The notes under the pieces are model-generated. The model was given only the letters and a program-made list of their open reading frames with translations, was not told where the DNA came from and did no database searches. The position numbers and the translations under genes were made by a program. Of a DNA stretch of 64,000 nt, positions 8,391 to 16,266 are shown piece by piece. This DNA comes from Pseudomonas sp. PDNC002 (GTDB lineage: Bacteria > Pseudomonadota > Gammaproteobacteria > Pseudomonadales > Pseudomonadaceae). The stretch's first letter is position 1; the number at the start of each line of letters is the position of its first letter. Where the stretch lies: positions 5,335,502 to 5,399,501 of the forward strand of contig NZ_CP070356.1 in the NCBI RefSeq assembly GCF_016919445.1, given 5' to 3'.

Positions 8391-8416
8391 AAAACCCGCC
8401 TAACGGCGGGTTTTTT
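8391..8416 (+). terminator. Rho-independent terminator of tRNA-Pro
   Basis: Stem CCCGCC/GGCGGG, loop TAAC, flanked by AAAA and a run of six T. Confidence 0.88.
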
Positions 8417-8455
8417 ATTGCCTGCGATTTTTCCTCCGGACCAATCCCCAGGCAC

Positions 8456-8486
8456 AAAAAGGCCCGTCCAACCGGACGGGCTTTTT
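8456..8486 (-). terminator. Terminator of the beta-hydroxyacid dehydrogenase gene
   Basis: An 8-bp stem GCCCGTCC/GGACGGGC, with A's on the left side that read as a T-run on the minus strand. It lies 11 bp beyond the stop at 8497, and T's on the right allow termination both ways. Confidence 0.8.
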
Positions 8487-8496
8487 CATGGGCGAC

Positions 8497-9372
8497 TCAG
8501 AGCTGCCCGGACTTGCGCAGCGCCACTTGCGACAGGGCGCTCCAGTCCAACTCGCCATCGCCGTGGGCAATCGCTTCCAGCAGGTTGTCGCGCAGGATGC
8601 TGGCGAACGGCAGCGGCACACGCTGCTCCTGCCCGGCCGACAGCGCCAGACCTACGTCCTTCAGACCCAGCACCAGCCGGAATGCCGCCGGGTCGAAACG
8701 CTGCTCCGCGATCAGCGCTCCGTAGTTGCGATACACCGGCGCGTTGAACAGGGTGTTGCCCATGATCTCCAGCAGTTCGCCCGGTGCGACACCGAAGCTC
8801 TTCACCAGCGCCGCACTCTCCCCCATCGCCTCGATGGCGCTGGCGATCATGAAGTTGCCGGCGATCTTCACCACGACGGCGCGCAGCGGATCATCGCCCA
8901 GCGGCCAGGTCTTATGGCCGAGCACGTCGAGCACCGGCTGCGCCTTGGCGATGGCGGCTTCGGGACCGGCAACCAGGATGTTCAGCTTGCCGGCGGCGGC
9001 GACATCGGTACGACCGAACACCGGCGCGGCAACGAACTCGACGCCCTGCTCACGGTGCAGCTCCAGCAACTCGCTGACGAAGGCGGTAGACAGCGTGGCC
9101 ATGCTCAGGTGGACCAGCCCGGCCCTGGCCGAGGCCAGGGCGCCGCTGTCCAGCAGCACGGCGCGGGTCGAGTTGTCGTCGGCCAGCATGGAGATGACCA
9201 ACTCGACGTCGAACGCCTGCGCCGGATTGGCCGCGGCGATGGCGCCCAGCTCCACCAACGGCTCGGCGGCGCCAGGCGAGCGATTCCAGACGATGACCTG
9301 GTGGCCGGCCTTGATGAGATTGGTAGCCATGGCGGCGCCCATGCCACCCAGTCCGAGAAATCCGATCTTCAT
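8497..9372 (-). CDS. NAD(P)-dependent beta-hydroxyacid dehydrogenase
   Basis: A 291-residue protein of the 3-hydroxyisobutyrate/tartronate-semialdehyde/glyoxylate-succinic-semialdehyde reductase family. The N-terminal Rossmann motif is GFLGLGGMGAAMATNL (about residues 4–19), a substrate-binding FGRTDVAAAGKL segment lies near residue 120, and the catalytic-lysine segment KIAGNFM lies near residue 170. Such cytosolic enzymes reduce semialdehydes or glyoxylate, or oxidise beta-hydroxyacids. Ribosome-binding site CGAGG precedes the ATG at 9372. It is the last of three same-strand genes (TetR regulator, glutaredoxin-like, this one) and may share their regulation. The exact substrate is not resolved. 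Confidence 0.92.
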   Translation of the reverse strand: MKIGFLGLGGMGAAMATNLIKAGHQVIVWNRSPGAAEPLVELGAIAAANPAQAFDVELVISMLADDNSTRAVLLDSGALASARAGLVHLSMATLSTAFVSELLELHREQGVEFVAAPVFGRTDVAAAGKLNILVAGPEAAIAKAQPVLDVLGHKTWPLGDDPLRAVVVKIAGNFMIASAIEAMGESAALVKSFGVAPGELLEIMGNTLFNAPVYRNYGALIAEQRFDPAAFRLVLGLKDVGLALSAGQEQRVPLPFASILRDNLLEAIAHGDGELDWSALSQVALRKSGQL

Positions 9373-9423
9373 AAGAAAACGCCTCGCAACGATTGCTTGA
9401 GGAGTGGAAAGGCCACCGAAGAG

Positions 9424-9663
9424 TCAGCGGCTGAGGAAGGTGGCGACCTGTTCGGCGTCGAACGGCCAGTTGAGCTCGCCGCCGGTATCGCAGCGGCGCA
9501 GCACCGGGATGGTCAGGCCGTATTGCTCGACCCATTCCTCACGGTCGGCGATGTCCACCAGTTCGACCAGCAGGCCGTGTTCGACGAAGGGCATCAGCAC
9601 GGCTTCGGCTACCTCGCAGAGGTGGCAGCCGAGGGTGCCGAAGAGTTGGCATTCCGGGGGCAT
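9424..9663 (-). CDS. Glutaredoxin-like (thioredoxin-fold) small protein
   Basis: A 79-residue protein from the ATG at 9663, preceded by CTGGAGCC. An alternative ATG at 9687 adds eight residues and also has a GGAG. The thioredoxin-fold start QLFGTLGCHLCEVAEA contains a CxxC pair (CHLC), and there is a cis-Pro in LTIPVLRR. This matches the glutaredoxin-like family of about 80 residues found throughout Pseudomonas. It probably acts in thiol redox chemistry in the cytoplasm. Its place between a TetR regulator and an oxidoreductase, opposite a glutathione S-transferase, fits a thiol/electrophile response. The partner is unknown. Confidence 0.85.
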   Translation of the reverse strand: MPPECQLFGTLGCHLCEVAEAVLMPFVEHGLLVELVDIADREEWVEQYGLTIPVLRRCDTGGELNWPFDAEQVATFLSR

Positions 9664-9691
9664 GTGAGGCTCCAGGGTTGGCGGCATGGGT

Positions 9692-10249
9692 TCAGACTCC
9701 GGCGTGCTGCAACAGCGTGTCGGCCACGGCGCGTGCCTCCCGGCCTTGCTGCGCCGGGCCTTGCATGTGCGCCATCACCAGCACGCCTTCGAGCAGGTAT
9801 TGCAGTTGGCGGGCCAGGGCCTCCGGCTCCGCGGCGCCAAGGCGCGCCAGCTGGGCGGCGAAGAAGCGGCCAAGGAAGGCCTTGTGCTCGGCGGCCTGCT
9901 GATGGATGGGATGTTCACGATCGTGGAATTCGCCGGCGGCGTGGATGAAGGCGCAGCCGCAGAAATCCGGGCTGTTCAACACGTCCTGCAGGCCGTCGAA
10001 GACAGCCAGGATCGCCTCGCGTGGGGCAAGGATGCGTTCGGCCACCGCCATGCGCTCGACCATGCGCGCATGGCGCTCTTCCAGGGCGGCCATGATCAGT
10101 TCGTCCTTGGACTTGAAGTGCTTGTACAGCGTCATCTTCGCCACACCGGATTCGGCGAGGATGCGATCGATACCGGTGGCGTGGTAGCCCTCGCGGTAGA
10201 ACAGATCCTGGGCGGTGGTGAGCAGCAGCTCGCGTTTGCTGGATGCCAT
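9692..10249 (-). CDS. TetR-family transcriptional regulator
   Basis: A 185-residue protein. The N-terminal TetR helix-turn-helix is at about residues 8–55 (LLTTAQDLFYREGYHATGIDRIL, then AKMTLYKHFKSKDEL), followed by an all-helical ligand domain with a CGCAF segment near residue 97. It is divergent from the glutathione S-transferase gene, 167 bp away. A palindrome ACAGAC-CT-GTCTGT sits inside that gene's promoter and is the obvious operator. It probably represses the GST gene and itself until an electrophile or xenobiotic binds. Confidence 0.92.
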   Translation of the reverse strand: MASSKRELLLTTAQDLFYREGYHATGIDRILAESGVAKMTLYKHFKSKDELIMAALEERHARMVERMAVAERILAPREAILAVFDGLQDVLNSPDFCGCAFIHAAGEFHDREHPIHQQAAEHKAFLGRFFAAQLARLGAAEPEALARQLQYLLEGVLVMAHMQGPAQQGREARAVADTLLQHAGV

Positions 10250-10352
10250 GGCATTACCTCCTGACCGGACATTATGCGCGAGGCCTCGCCCAGGTGGGAG
10301 CGAAGCGGGTGCATAGCCTGGACATACATCGGGCTGATTGCGCGCATTTCGC

Positions 10353-10382
10353 TTGAACTATACAGACCTGTCTGTCTAATAT
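10353..10382 (+). promoter_or_regulatory. GST promoter with overlapping TetR-type operator
   Basis: The -35 TTGAAC (10353–10358) and -10 TAATAT (10377–10382) are separated by 18 bp. The spacer contains the palindrome ACAGAC-CT-GTCTGT (10362–10375), so a bound TetR dimer would block polymerase. The same 14-bp site, in inverse orientation, occurs at 35962–35975. Confidence 0.75.
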
Positions 10383-10416
10383 CTATTCCGCCACTTCCCC
10401 TCCAAGGTCCGCCGCC

Positions 10417-11013
10417 ATGAAACTCCACGACGTTGCGCTCTCCGGCAATTGCTACAAGATCCGCCTGTTCCTCGGCCTCATCGGTCAGCGGGCCGAAATC
10501 GTACCGATCGACCTGCAGGGCGGCGCACACAAGCGCCCGGCGTTTCTGGCGATCAACCCGCGCGGCCAGGTGCCAGCGTTGGAGGATGGGGAGCTGCGCA
10601 TCGGCGACTCTCACGCCATCCTCGTCTACCTTGCCCGGCAATACGCCCAGCCACATTGGAACCCGCAGGACGCCGCCACCCAGGGCCGCATCGCCAGTTG
10701 GCTGAGCTTCTCCGCCAATGAGGTGCAGCATGGCCTTGCCCTGGCGCGGGTGATCCTGCTGTTCAAGCGCCCTGGCGATCTGCCCGCTGCGCAAGCCAAG
10801 GGCCGCCATGCCCTGGAACTGCTGGACGGGACACTGGCCTATCACCGCTGGCTCGCGCAGACCGACGAGCCAACCATCGCCGACATTGCCGTCTATGCCT
10901 ATGTGACGCTGGCCGAGGAAGGTGGACTCGAACCGTCCGGCTATCCGTATGTCCAGGACTGGCTGGCCCGCGTACGCGCCCTGCCCGGCTACGTCGCCCA
11001 GCCGCGCATCTGA
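10417..11013 (+). CDS. Glutathione S-transferase family protein
   Basis: A 198-residue protein with an N-terminal thioredoxin-fold domain (about residues 1–75; catalytic-face start ALSGNCYKIRLFL, cis-Pro QVPALEDG, glutathione-contact DSHAILVYLA) and an all-helical C-terminal domain containing TIADIAVYAYV. It would conjugate glutathione to electrophiles or act as a thiol transferase in the cytoplasm. The promoter carries a TetR-type operator and the adjacent divergent gene encodes a TetR protein, so it is probably inducible. It is followed 79 bp later by a secreted metallo-hydrolase. Confidence 0.93.
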   Translation: MKLHDVALSGNCYKIRLFLGLIGQRAEIVPIDLQGGAHKRPAFLAINPRGQVPALEDGELRIGDSHAILVYLARQYAQPHWNPQDAATQGRIASWLSFSANEVQHGLALARVILLFKRPGDLPAAQAKGRHALELLDGTLAYHRWLAQTDEPTIADIAVYAYVTLAEEGGLEPSGYPYVQDWLARVRALPGYVAQPRI

Positions 11014-11092
11014 TCCCACTGCCCGACCAGGCGCCGACCACTCGAAGGGCCGGCGCCCTCGGCCGCTGCCGTTGCGTTGAAGGAATCCCCCT

Positions 11093-11959
11093 ATGCGTCT
11101 GCCATCCCTGTTGCTAGCCGGGCTGCTGGCCCTTGCCTGCCTCCCGGCCCATGCCGCCGACGTGCGTTTCTCGCTGATCCGCACGTCCGGCGTCACCACC
11201 CTCGAAGCCTTCACCGTCGCCGGTGGCGACTGGACCCGCAAGGTGCCGATGAACCACACCGCCGTGCTGATCCAGCACCACGCCGCCACCCTCCTGTTCG
11301 ACACCGGCCTGGGCAGCCAGGCGGATGCCCAGTTCAAGCAGGACATGCCCTGGTGGGACAAACCGCTGTTCCAGTACGAAGGCCTGAAGCCCGCTCGCGA
11401 TCAGCTGGCCGGCAGCGGCATCCGCATCGACCGCATCCTGCTTTCCCATGCGCACTGGGACCATGCATCGGGGCTGTCGGACTTTCCGGACGTCCCGGTC
11501 TGGGCACCGTACGAAGAGATCAACTACGCCCATATCGCCCAGCCGCCGGCGGTATTCCCCAGTCAGTTCCGCCACCCGGTGAAGTGGATGCCCCTCCAGT
11601 TCGATTCCGGCCCCTTCCTGAGCTACGACGAGAGCCTCGACCTGTTTGGCGATGGCAGCCTCGTCCTGGTGCCGATGCGCGGCCATACGCCGGGCTCGAT
11701 GGGGCTGTTCATTACGCTGGACGACGGACGGCGCTTCTTCTTCAGCGGCGACACCACCTGGCGTCTGTCGGGCTTTACCGGCCCCCACGAGAAGTTCTGG
11801 GTCAGTCGCAAGCTGGTGGACAGCGACCGCGACCAGACCCTGGCCGAAGTGGCCCGCGTTCACGAACTGATGCTTGCCTATCCAAAGCTGACCGTAGTGC
11901 CCGCCCATGATGCGCAAGTGCAGGACAAGCTCGGCTACTTCCCCCACTGGATACAGTGA
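11093..11959 (+). CDS. Secreted MBL-fold metallo-hydrolase
   Basis: A 288-residue protein with a Sec signal peptide (MRLPSLLLAGLLALACLPAHA, likely cleaved after AHA). Metal ligands of the metallo-beta-lactamase fold are all visible: SHAHWDH near residue 122, RGHTPGS near residue 200, FFSGDTT near residue 220 and VVPAHD near residue 275. It is thus a periplasmic di-zinc hydrolase closer to lactonase-type and general hydrolases than to true beta-lactamases. The substrate is unknown. It probably starts its own unit; the 79 bp between it and the GST gene show no terminator, so read-through from the GST promoter is possible. Confidence 0.9.
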   Translation: MRLPSLLLAGLLALACLPAHAADVRFSLIRTSGVTTLEAFTVAGGDWTRKVPMNHTAVLIQHHAATLLFDTGLGSQADAQFKQDMPWWDKPLFQYEGLKPARDQLAGSGIRIDRILLSHAHWDHASGLSDFPDVPVWAPYEEINYAHIAQPPAVFPSQFRHPVKWMPLQFDSGPFLSYDESLDLFGDGSLVLVPMRGHTPGSMGLFITLDDGRRFFFSGDTTWRLSGFTGPHEKFWVSRKLVDSDRDQTLAEVARVHELMLAYPKLTVVPAHDAQVQDKLGYFPHWIQ

Positions 11960-12135
11960 AAGCCCCGCCAGCCGCCGCTCGGCGCTTCAATAGCCAGCTC
12001 ACTAATCAGCGACTAAGGTCTAAGAGTCGTCAACATTCGGTAATGATTTAGTAGATAGGCTGTAACAGATCGACATGCCGGGCCGATCCACCCGGCATCA
12101 CCGAACTGCCCCAAGCGCTCGAGGAGACAATAACA

Positions 12136-13407
12136 ATGAGCAAGACCCCGATCGCCCGTGCCGTGGCTTTGGCCGCGCTGGGTACCAGCTTGACCGTTCC
12201 GACCATTGCCCATGCCGACTTCATCAACGACAGCAAGGCGACCGTCGAACTGCGCAACTTCTACTTCAATCGTGACTTCCGCCAATCCTCCCCGCCACCG
12301 AGCCAGAGCAAGGCTGAGGAGTGGGCCCAGGGTTTCATCCTCAAATACGAGTCGGGCTATACCGACGGCACCATCGGTGTCGGCGTCGATGCCCTGGGCA
12401 CCCTGGGCCTGAAACTCGACTCATCGCCTGACCGCAGCGGCACCGGCCTGCTGCAGCGCTCGCGCAGCGATGGCCGCGCCGAGGACAGCTACGGCGACCT
12501 GGGCATCACCGCCAAGCTGCGCGCATCCAAGAGCACACTGAAAGCCGGCACTCTGCTGCCGAAGATGCCGGTGGTGCAGTACAACGACACCCGCCTGCTG
12601 CCGCAGACCTTCAGCGGCTTCGCCCTGAACTCCGCGGAGCTCGATGGCCTGACCGTTGACGGCGGCCGCCTCTACCAGGTGAACCAGCGCGACTCCTCCG
12701 ACTACGAGGACATGACCATCACCGGTGGCGGCAAGCGCAACATCAAGCTGGGCGATACCACCACCAGCAACAAGTTCCTGTTCGGCGGCCTGACCTACAA
12801 GTGGACCGACAGCCTCAGCACCAGCTACCACTACGGCGGCCTGGAAGACATCTACAAGCAGCACTACCTGGGCCTGATGCACGTGCTGCCGATCGCCGAC
12901 AAGCAATCGCTGAAGTCCGACATCCGCTGGGCCAAGTCCGATGACGACGGTGGCAGCAACGTCGACAACAAGGCGCTCAACGCCATGTTCACCTATGCCC
13001 TGGGCTACCACGCCTTCGGTGTGGGCTACCAGAAGATGAGCGGCGACACCGGCTTCGCCTACATCAACGGCACCGACCCCTACCTGGTGAACTACATCCA
13101 GATCGGCGACTTCGCCAACAAGGACGAGAAGTCCTGGCAAGCTCGCTACGACTACAACTTCGCGGGTATCGGCATCCCCGGCCTGACCTTCATGACCCGT
13201 TATGTGAAAGGCGACAACATCGACCTGATCACCACCGACGGCGAAGGCAAGGAATGGGAGCGCGACACCGACATCGCCTACGTCTTCCAGGACGGTCCGC
13301 TGAAGAATCTGGGCGTGAAGTGGCGTAACGCGACCATGCGCACCAACTACACCAACGACTACGACGAGAACCGTCTGATCGTCAGCTACACCATGCCGCT
13401 CTGGTAA
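12136..13407 (+). CDS. opdQ: OprD-family outer-membrane porin
   Basis: A 423-residue protein with a signal peptide (about residues 1–27, ending TIAHA) and a beta-barrel sequence of alternating residues ending in an aromatic residue (SYTMPLW), as in OprD proteins of 410–430 residues. The N-terminal DSKATVELRNFYFNRDFR is characteristic of the family. It would form a substrate-specific channel for small organic solutes. The symbol is given on position: the OprD paralogue at this place between the GST and dgt regions in P. aeruginosa is opdQ as I recall; sequence identity was not checked. Ribosome-binding site GAGGAG precedes the ATG and a strong terminator follows. Confidence 0.9.
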   Translation: MSKTPIARAVALAALGTSLTVPTIAHADFINDSKATVELRNFYFNRDFRQSSPPPSQSKAEEWAQGFILKYESGYTDGTIGVGVDALGTLGLKLDSSPDRSGTGLLQRSRSDGRAEDSYGDLGITAKLRASKSTLKAGTLLPKMPVVQYNDTRLLPQTFSGFALNSAELDGLTVDGGRLYQVNQRDSSDYEDMTITGGGKRNIKLGDTTTSNKFLFGGLTYKWTDSLSTSYHYGGLEDIYKQHYLGLMHVLPIADKQSLKSDIRWAKSDDDGGSNVDNKALNAMFTYALGYHAFGVGYQKMSGDTGFAYINGTDPYLVNYIQIGDFANKDEKSWQARYDYNFAGIGIPGLTFMTRYVKGDNIDLITTDGEGKEWERDTDIAYVFQDGPLKNLGVKWRNATMRTNYTNDYDENRLIVSYTMPLW

Positions 13408-13423
13408 GCCTCACGGCATGACG

Positions 13424-13451
13424 AAAAAGCCCGGCACATGCCGGGCTTTTT
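13424..13451 (+). terminator. Rho-independent terminator of the porin gene
   Basis: AAAAAGCCCGGCA / TGCCGGGCTTTTT inverted repeat with a T-run, 17 bp after the stop. Confidence 0.9.
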
Positions 13452-13464
13452 CTTGCTCTTTCCA

Positions 13465-13515
13465 TAGGAGCGAGCCTCTCTACCGTTACTCCGCGTTCGC
13501 GAGCAAGCTCGCTCC
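13465..13515. repeat. REP-like palindromic element (second type)
   Basis: TAGGAGCGAGCC at one end and GCGAGCAAGCTCGCTCC at the other, with an internal CGAGC-AA-GCTCG hairpin. This is the GAGCGAGC type of Pseudomonas repeat, different from the GCGGAC type elsewhere in the window. It lies between the convergent porin and ammonium-transporter genes. Confidence 0.65.
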
Positions 13516-13526
13516 GGCAATTTCCT

Positions 13527-14735
13527 TCAGTCCTGGCTGAGCGCCCCGATCTTGTGGATCGACAGGTCGGCACCGTAGTACTCCTCCTCCTTCGTCAGGC
13601 GGATGCCCACGACCGACTTCACCAACCCGTAGACCAGCAAACCGCCGGCAAAGGCCACGATCACACCCAGCAGCGTGCCGATCGCCTGGCTGGCCAGGCT
13701 CACACCGCCGAGACCGCCAAGCGCCTGCTGGCCGAAGATCCCGCAGGCGATACCGCCCCAGGCGCCGCAGAGGCCGTGCAGCGGCCAGACACCCAGCACA
13801 TCGTCGATCTTCCAGCGCACCTGGGTCGCGGTGAACGCCCAGACAAACAGCGCCCCAGCCACCAGGCCGGTGGCCAGCGCACCGATGGGATGCATGAGGT
13901 CGGAGCCAGCACAGACCGCCACCAGGCCGGCCAGCGGGCCGTTGTGGAGGAAACCGGGGTCATTGCGGCCGACCAGCAGCGACGCCACCGTGCCACCGAC
14001 CATCGCCAGCAGGGAGTTGACCGCCACCAGTCCGCTGGCGCCCGCCAACGACTGCGCACTCATCACGTTGAAGCCGAACCAGCCGACGATGAGAATCCAG
14101 GAACCGGCCGCCAGGAATGGAATGTTCGACGGCGCGAAGGCCACCAGGCGGCCTTCGCGGTAACGGCCATTGCGCTGTCCCAGCAGCACCACCGCCGCCA
14201 GTGCCAGCCAGCCGCCAAAAGCATGCACGACCACCGAGCCGGCAAAGTCATGGAAGCTGGCGCCGAACTCGCTCTGCAACCATTTCTGGAAACCGAAATT
14301 ACCGTTCCAGACCAGCCCCTCGAAGAACGGATAGACGAAGGCAACGATCAGCGCCGTGGCGCTCAGCTGCGGGCCGAACTTGGCGCGCTCGGCGATACCG
14401 CCGGAAATGATCGCGGGAATCGCCGCGGCGAAAGTCAGCAGGAAAAAGAACTTCACCAGGGCGTAGCCGTTTTCGTTCGCCAGGGTTGCCGCCGGCTGCA
14501 GGAAGGTCACGCCATATGCGATCCAGTAACCGATGAAAAAATAGGCCAGGGTGGAAATGGCGAAGTCCGACAGAATCTTCGACAGGGCGTTGACCTGATT
14601 TTTCAGACGCACCGTGCCCACTTCGAGAAAGGCGAAGCCGGCGTGCATGGCCAACACCATGACAGCGCCCATCAGGAGGAACAGCGTGTTGGAGCCGTGG
14701 ACCAGGGTCTCTACGGCGCTATTGAGGTTTTCCAT
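13527..14735 (-). CDS. Ammonium transporter (Amt family)
   Basis: A 402-residue polytopic membrane protein with about eleven hydrophobic segments. The two conserved pore histidines are visible in SFHDFAGSVVVHAFGG (about residues 160–175) and WPLHGLCGAWGG (about residue 310), and the Amt signature FNVMSAQSL follows the mid-protein helices. It conducts ammonium/ammonia across the inner membrane. Unlike the usual glnK–amtB arrangement there is no PII gene beside it, and no cleaved signal peptide is obvious. I found no convincing sigma-54 -24/-12 site upstream, so nitrogen control by NtrC is not supported by sequence here. Confidence 0.93.
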   Translation of the reverse strand: MENLNSAVETLVHGSNTLFLLMGAVMVLAMHAGFAFLEVGTVRLKNQVNALSKILSDFAISTLAYFFIGYWIAYGVTFLQPAATLANENGYALVKFFFLLTFAAAIPAIISGGIAERAKFGPQLSATALIVAFVYPFFEGLVWNGNFGFQKWLQSEFGASFHDFAGSVVVHAFGGWLALAAVVLLGQRNGRYREGRLVAFAPSNIPFLAAGSWILIVGWFGFNVMSAQSLAGASGLVAVNSLLAMVGGTVASLLVGRNDPGFLHNGPLAGLVAVCAGSDLMHPIGALATGLVAGALFVWAFTATQVRWKIDDVLGVWPLHGLCGAWGGIACGIFGQQALGGLGGVSLASQAIGTLLGVIVAFAGGLLVYGLVKSVVGIRLTKEEEYYGADLSIHKIGALSQD

Positions 14736-15139
14736 CGATACAGGCAGCCCCGGAAGTCAGGGGAAAAGCACCAAAACGGCTCACGGCCCTTACCCGTCGC
14801 ACCACACTGAAGCATCGGCGCACCAGGCAGGAGCCGAAGACTGAACCAGATTGGCCCACAGGCCTTCCGATCAGCTTGGCAGTTTCATACTCTTCCTTTT
14901 GTTTTTCAGTCATTTGAGCGTGTTTTCCCGGCCTTTCGAAGTTCCGGGGACGCCCCGCCTTGGGGCGCTCCGCTCTCCTTGCGCACCAGGGAAATGCAAG
15001 CGGCATACCACCGCCCGGAGAATCACCGACTAGGCTTTAGCTCGCGGCCGCGCGAGGGTGGGCGGCGAATTTATGAGAAACTTTCCTCCAGCCATGGGGT
15101 TCAAAAACTAGGAACCCCAACCCGCACAAGGAGCATCAC
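14736..15139. other. Divergent intergenic region, no gene
   Basis: About 400 bp between the ammonium transporter and the DUF883 operon. Reading frames here are short and have no family features. It holds the candidate stress-sigma promoter at 15077–15105 for the rightward operon and must hold the transporter promoter, for which I see no clear consensus. Confidence 0.6.
15077..15105 (+). promoter_or_regulatory. Candidate AlgU/sigma-E-type promoter
   Basis: GAAACTT, a 17-bp spacer, then TCAAA. This approximates the extracytoplasmic-stress sigma consensus (GAACTT-N16/17-TCnnA) and would give a leader of about 28 nt before the DUF883 gene. Confidence 0.45.
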
Positions 15140-15457
15140 ATGCCTCGCAAGCCCGCAGTGAACGCCGCCAAGGATGAACTTCTGGCCGAATTCCAGGCCC
15201 TCGTCAGCGACACCGAAAAACTTCTGCAGAGCTCCGCCGACCTGGCCGGCGCCGAAGCCGATCAGATGCGCGAGCAGATCCACCAGAGCCTCAAACGCGC
15301 CCGCGATGCCATCTACTCCACCAAGGACTCGGTGCGCGACCAGGGCAAAGCCGCCGTGGATGCCACCGAAGACTACGTGGGCGACCATCCATGGCAGGCC
15401 GTCGGCATCGCCGCTGGCGTCGGCTTCCTGCTCGGCCTGCTGGTCAGCCGGCGCTGA
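15140..15457 (+). CDS. DUF883 family protein (ElaB/YqjD/YgaM-like)
   Basis: A 105-residue protein. A soluble amphipathic helical N-terminal part (coiled-coil heptads, about residues 8–80) is followed by a C-terminal membrane helix (WQAVGIAAGVGFLLGLLVSRR) ending in two arginines. This is the ElaB/YqjD family layout, membrane-anchored proteins that bind ribosomes or respond to stationary-phase and membrane stress in E. coli. It is the first gene of a three-gene operon with YqjE- and YqjK-like genes, as in enterobacterial yqjDEK. An AlgU-like promoter precedes it. Confidence 0.9.
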   Translation: MPRKPAVNAAKDELLAEFQALVSDTEKLLQSSADLAGAEADQMREQIHQSLKRARDAIYSTKDSVRDQGKAAVDATEDYVGDHPWQAVGIAAGVGFLLGLLVSRR

Positions 15458-15460
15458 TTC

Positions 15461-15853
15461 ATGAACGACGGAATGGACGCCGGGCCGAAGCCTTCGGCCA
15501 ACTCCCCTTCCCTGCGGCGCTTCGGCGCCGCAATCCTCGGGTTGCTGCACGGGCATGTCGAGCTGCTGGGCGTCGAGCTGCAGGAACAGAAGACCCGCAC
15601 GGTGCAGATGTTGCTGATGGCCGGCCTCGCGCTGGTCTTCGCCCTGCTCCTGTTGGTCGCGCTGTCGGTACTGGTGCTCATCATCTTCTGGGATAGCTAC
15701 CGGCTACCCGCCGCCATCGGTCTCTGCGTCTTCTATATCGGCGGGTGCCTGTTCTGTGCCTGGCGCCTGCACATGCTGGTCAGCGACGAGAGTTCGCCGT
15801 TCAGCGCCACCCTCGACGAACTGGCCAGGGACAGGGAGCGACTGCTGCCATGA
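15461..15853 (+). CDS. YqjE-like phage-holin-superfamily membrane protein
   Basis: A 130-residue protein. An N-terminal amphipathic region is followed by two membrane helices (VQMLLMAGLALVFALLLLVA and the AAIGLCVFYIGGCLFCAW segment), then a charged tail. This matches the YqjE/Holin_6 family; despite the name it is not evidence for a prophage. It starts 3 bp after the DUF883 stop and its own stop overlaps the next start (ATGA), so the three genes are translated together. Its role in envelope stress is unclear. Confidence 0.88.
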   Translation: MNDGMDAGPKPSANSPSLRRFGAAILGLLHGHVELLGVELQEQKTRTVQMLLMAGLALVFALLLLVALSVLVLIIFWDSYRLPAAIGLCVFYIGGCLFCAWRLHMLVSDESSPFSATLDELARDRERLLP

Positions 15854-16194
15854 GTGAAATGCCCGATGCCCGTAACCTGACGCGTGCCGAACTGCGCAAG
15901 GCGATCATTCGCCTGCGCCTGGAAATGCAGCGCCAGCAGATTCGCCAGGAAGGCGAGTTGCTGCTGCAACCTTTGCAGCAGGCACGTAACCTCGGCCAGA
16001 GCGTGCGCCACGGCCTGCACGGTAGCGCGCCGCTTTGGGGCGCGGGAGGCGCCGCGGCGCTGGCCCTGCTGCTGGGACGCAAACGCGGCTGGATTCGCCT
16101 GCTGCGCCTGGGAATAGCCCTCGCCCCGATCATCCTGCAGATGCGCAAGAAGTCCGACCCCGGGGACCCGCCAGCGCCTTCCACCCATCTCTGA
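15850..16194 (+). CDS. YqjK-like small protein
   Basis: A 114-residue protein from the ATG at 15850, overlapping the YqjE-like stop. The N-terminal half is a charged helix (LTRAELRKAIIRLRLEMQRQ); the middle and C-terminal parts contain two short hydrophobic segments (AAALALLLGRK and LLRLGIALAPIILQM). Position after YqjD/YqjE homologues identifies it as the YqjK-like member; no catalytic residues are visible. Longer upstream frame is inside YqjE and is shadow. Confidence 0.8.
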   Translation: MSEMPDARNLTRAELRKAIIRLRLEMQRQQIRQEGELLLQPLQQARNLGQSVRHGLHGSAPLWGAGGAAALALLLGRKRGWIRLLRLGIALAPIILQMRKKSDPGDPPAPSTHL

Positions 16195-16266
16195 AGTCGA
16201 GGCTGGCCACATTCTTGCAACGTGACGCAGACATGCGCGAAGGCGCCATCTGTTACGCCACTAAGG

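Noticed and set aside
8306-8400. tRNA-Pro as an integration site
   Set aside because: No integrase gene, no direct repeat of the tRNA 3' end, and normal terminator and core gene follow.
14790-14850. Possible sigma-54 promoter for the ammonium transporter
   Set aside because: A TGGTGCG...ATGC match on the minus strand has the GG–GC spacing one base short and lacks TTGC.
15461-15853. Holin-family hit as evidence of a prophage
   Set aside because: The gene is in a conserved yqjD–yqjE–yqjK-like operon; there are no other phage genes nearby.
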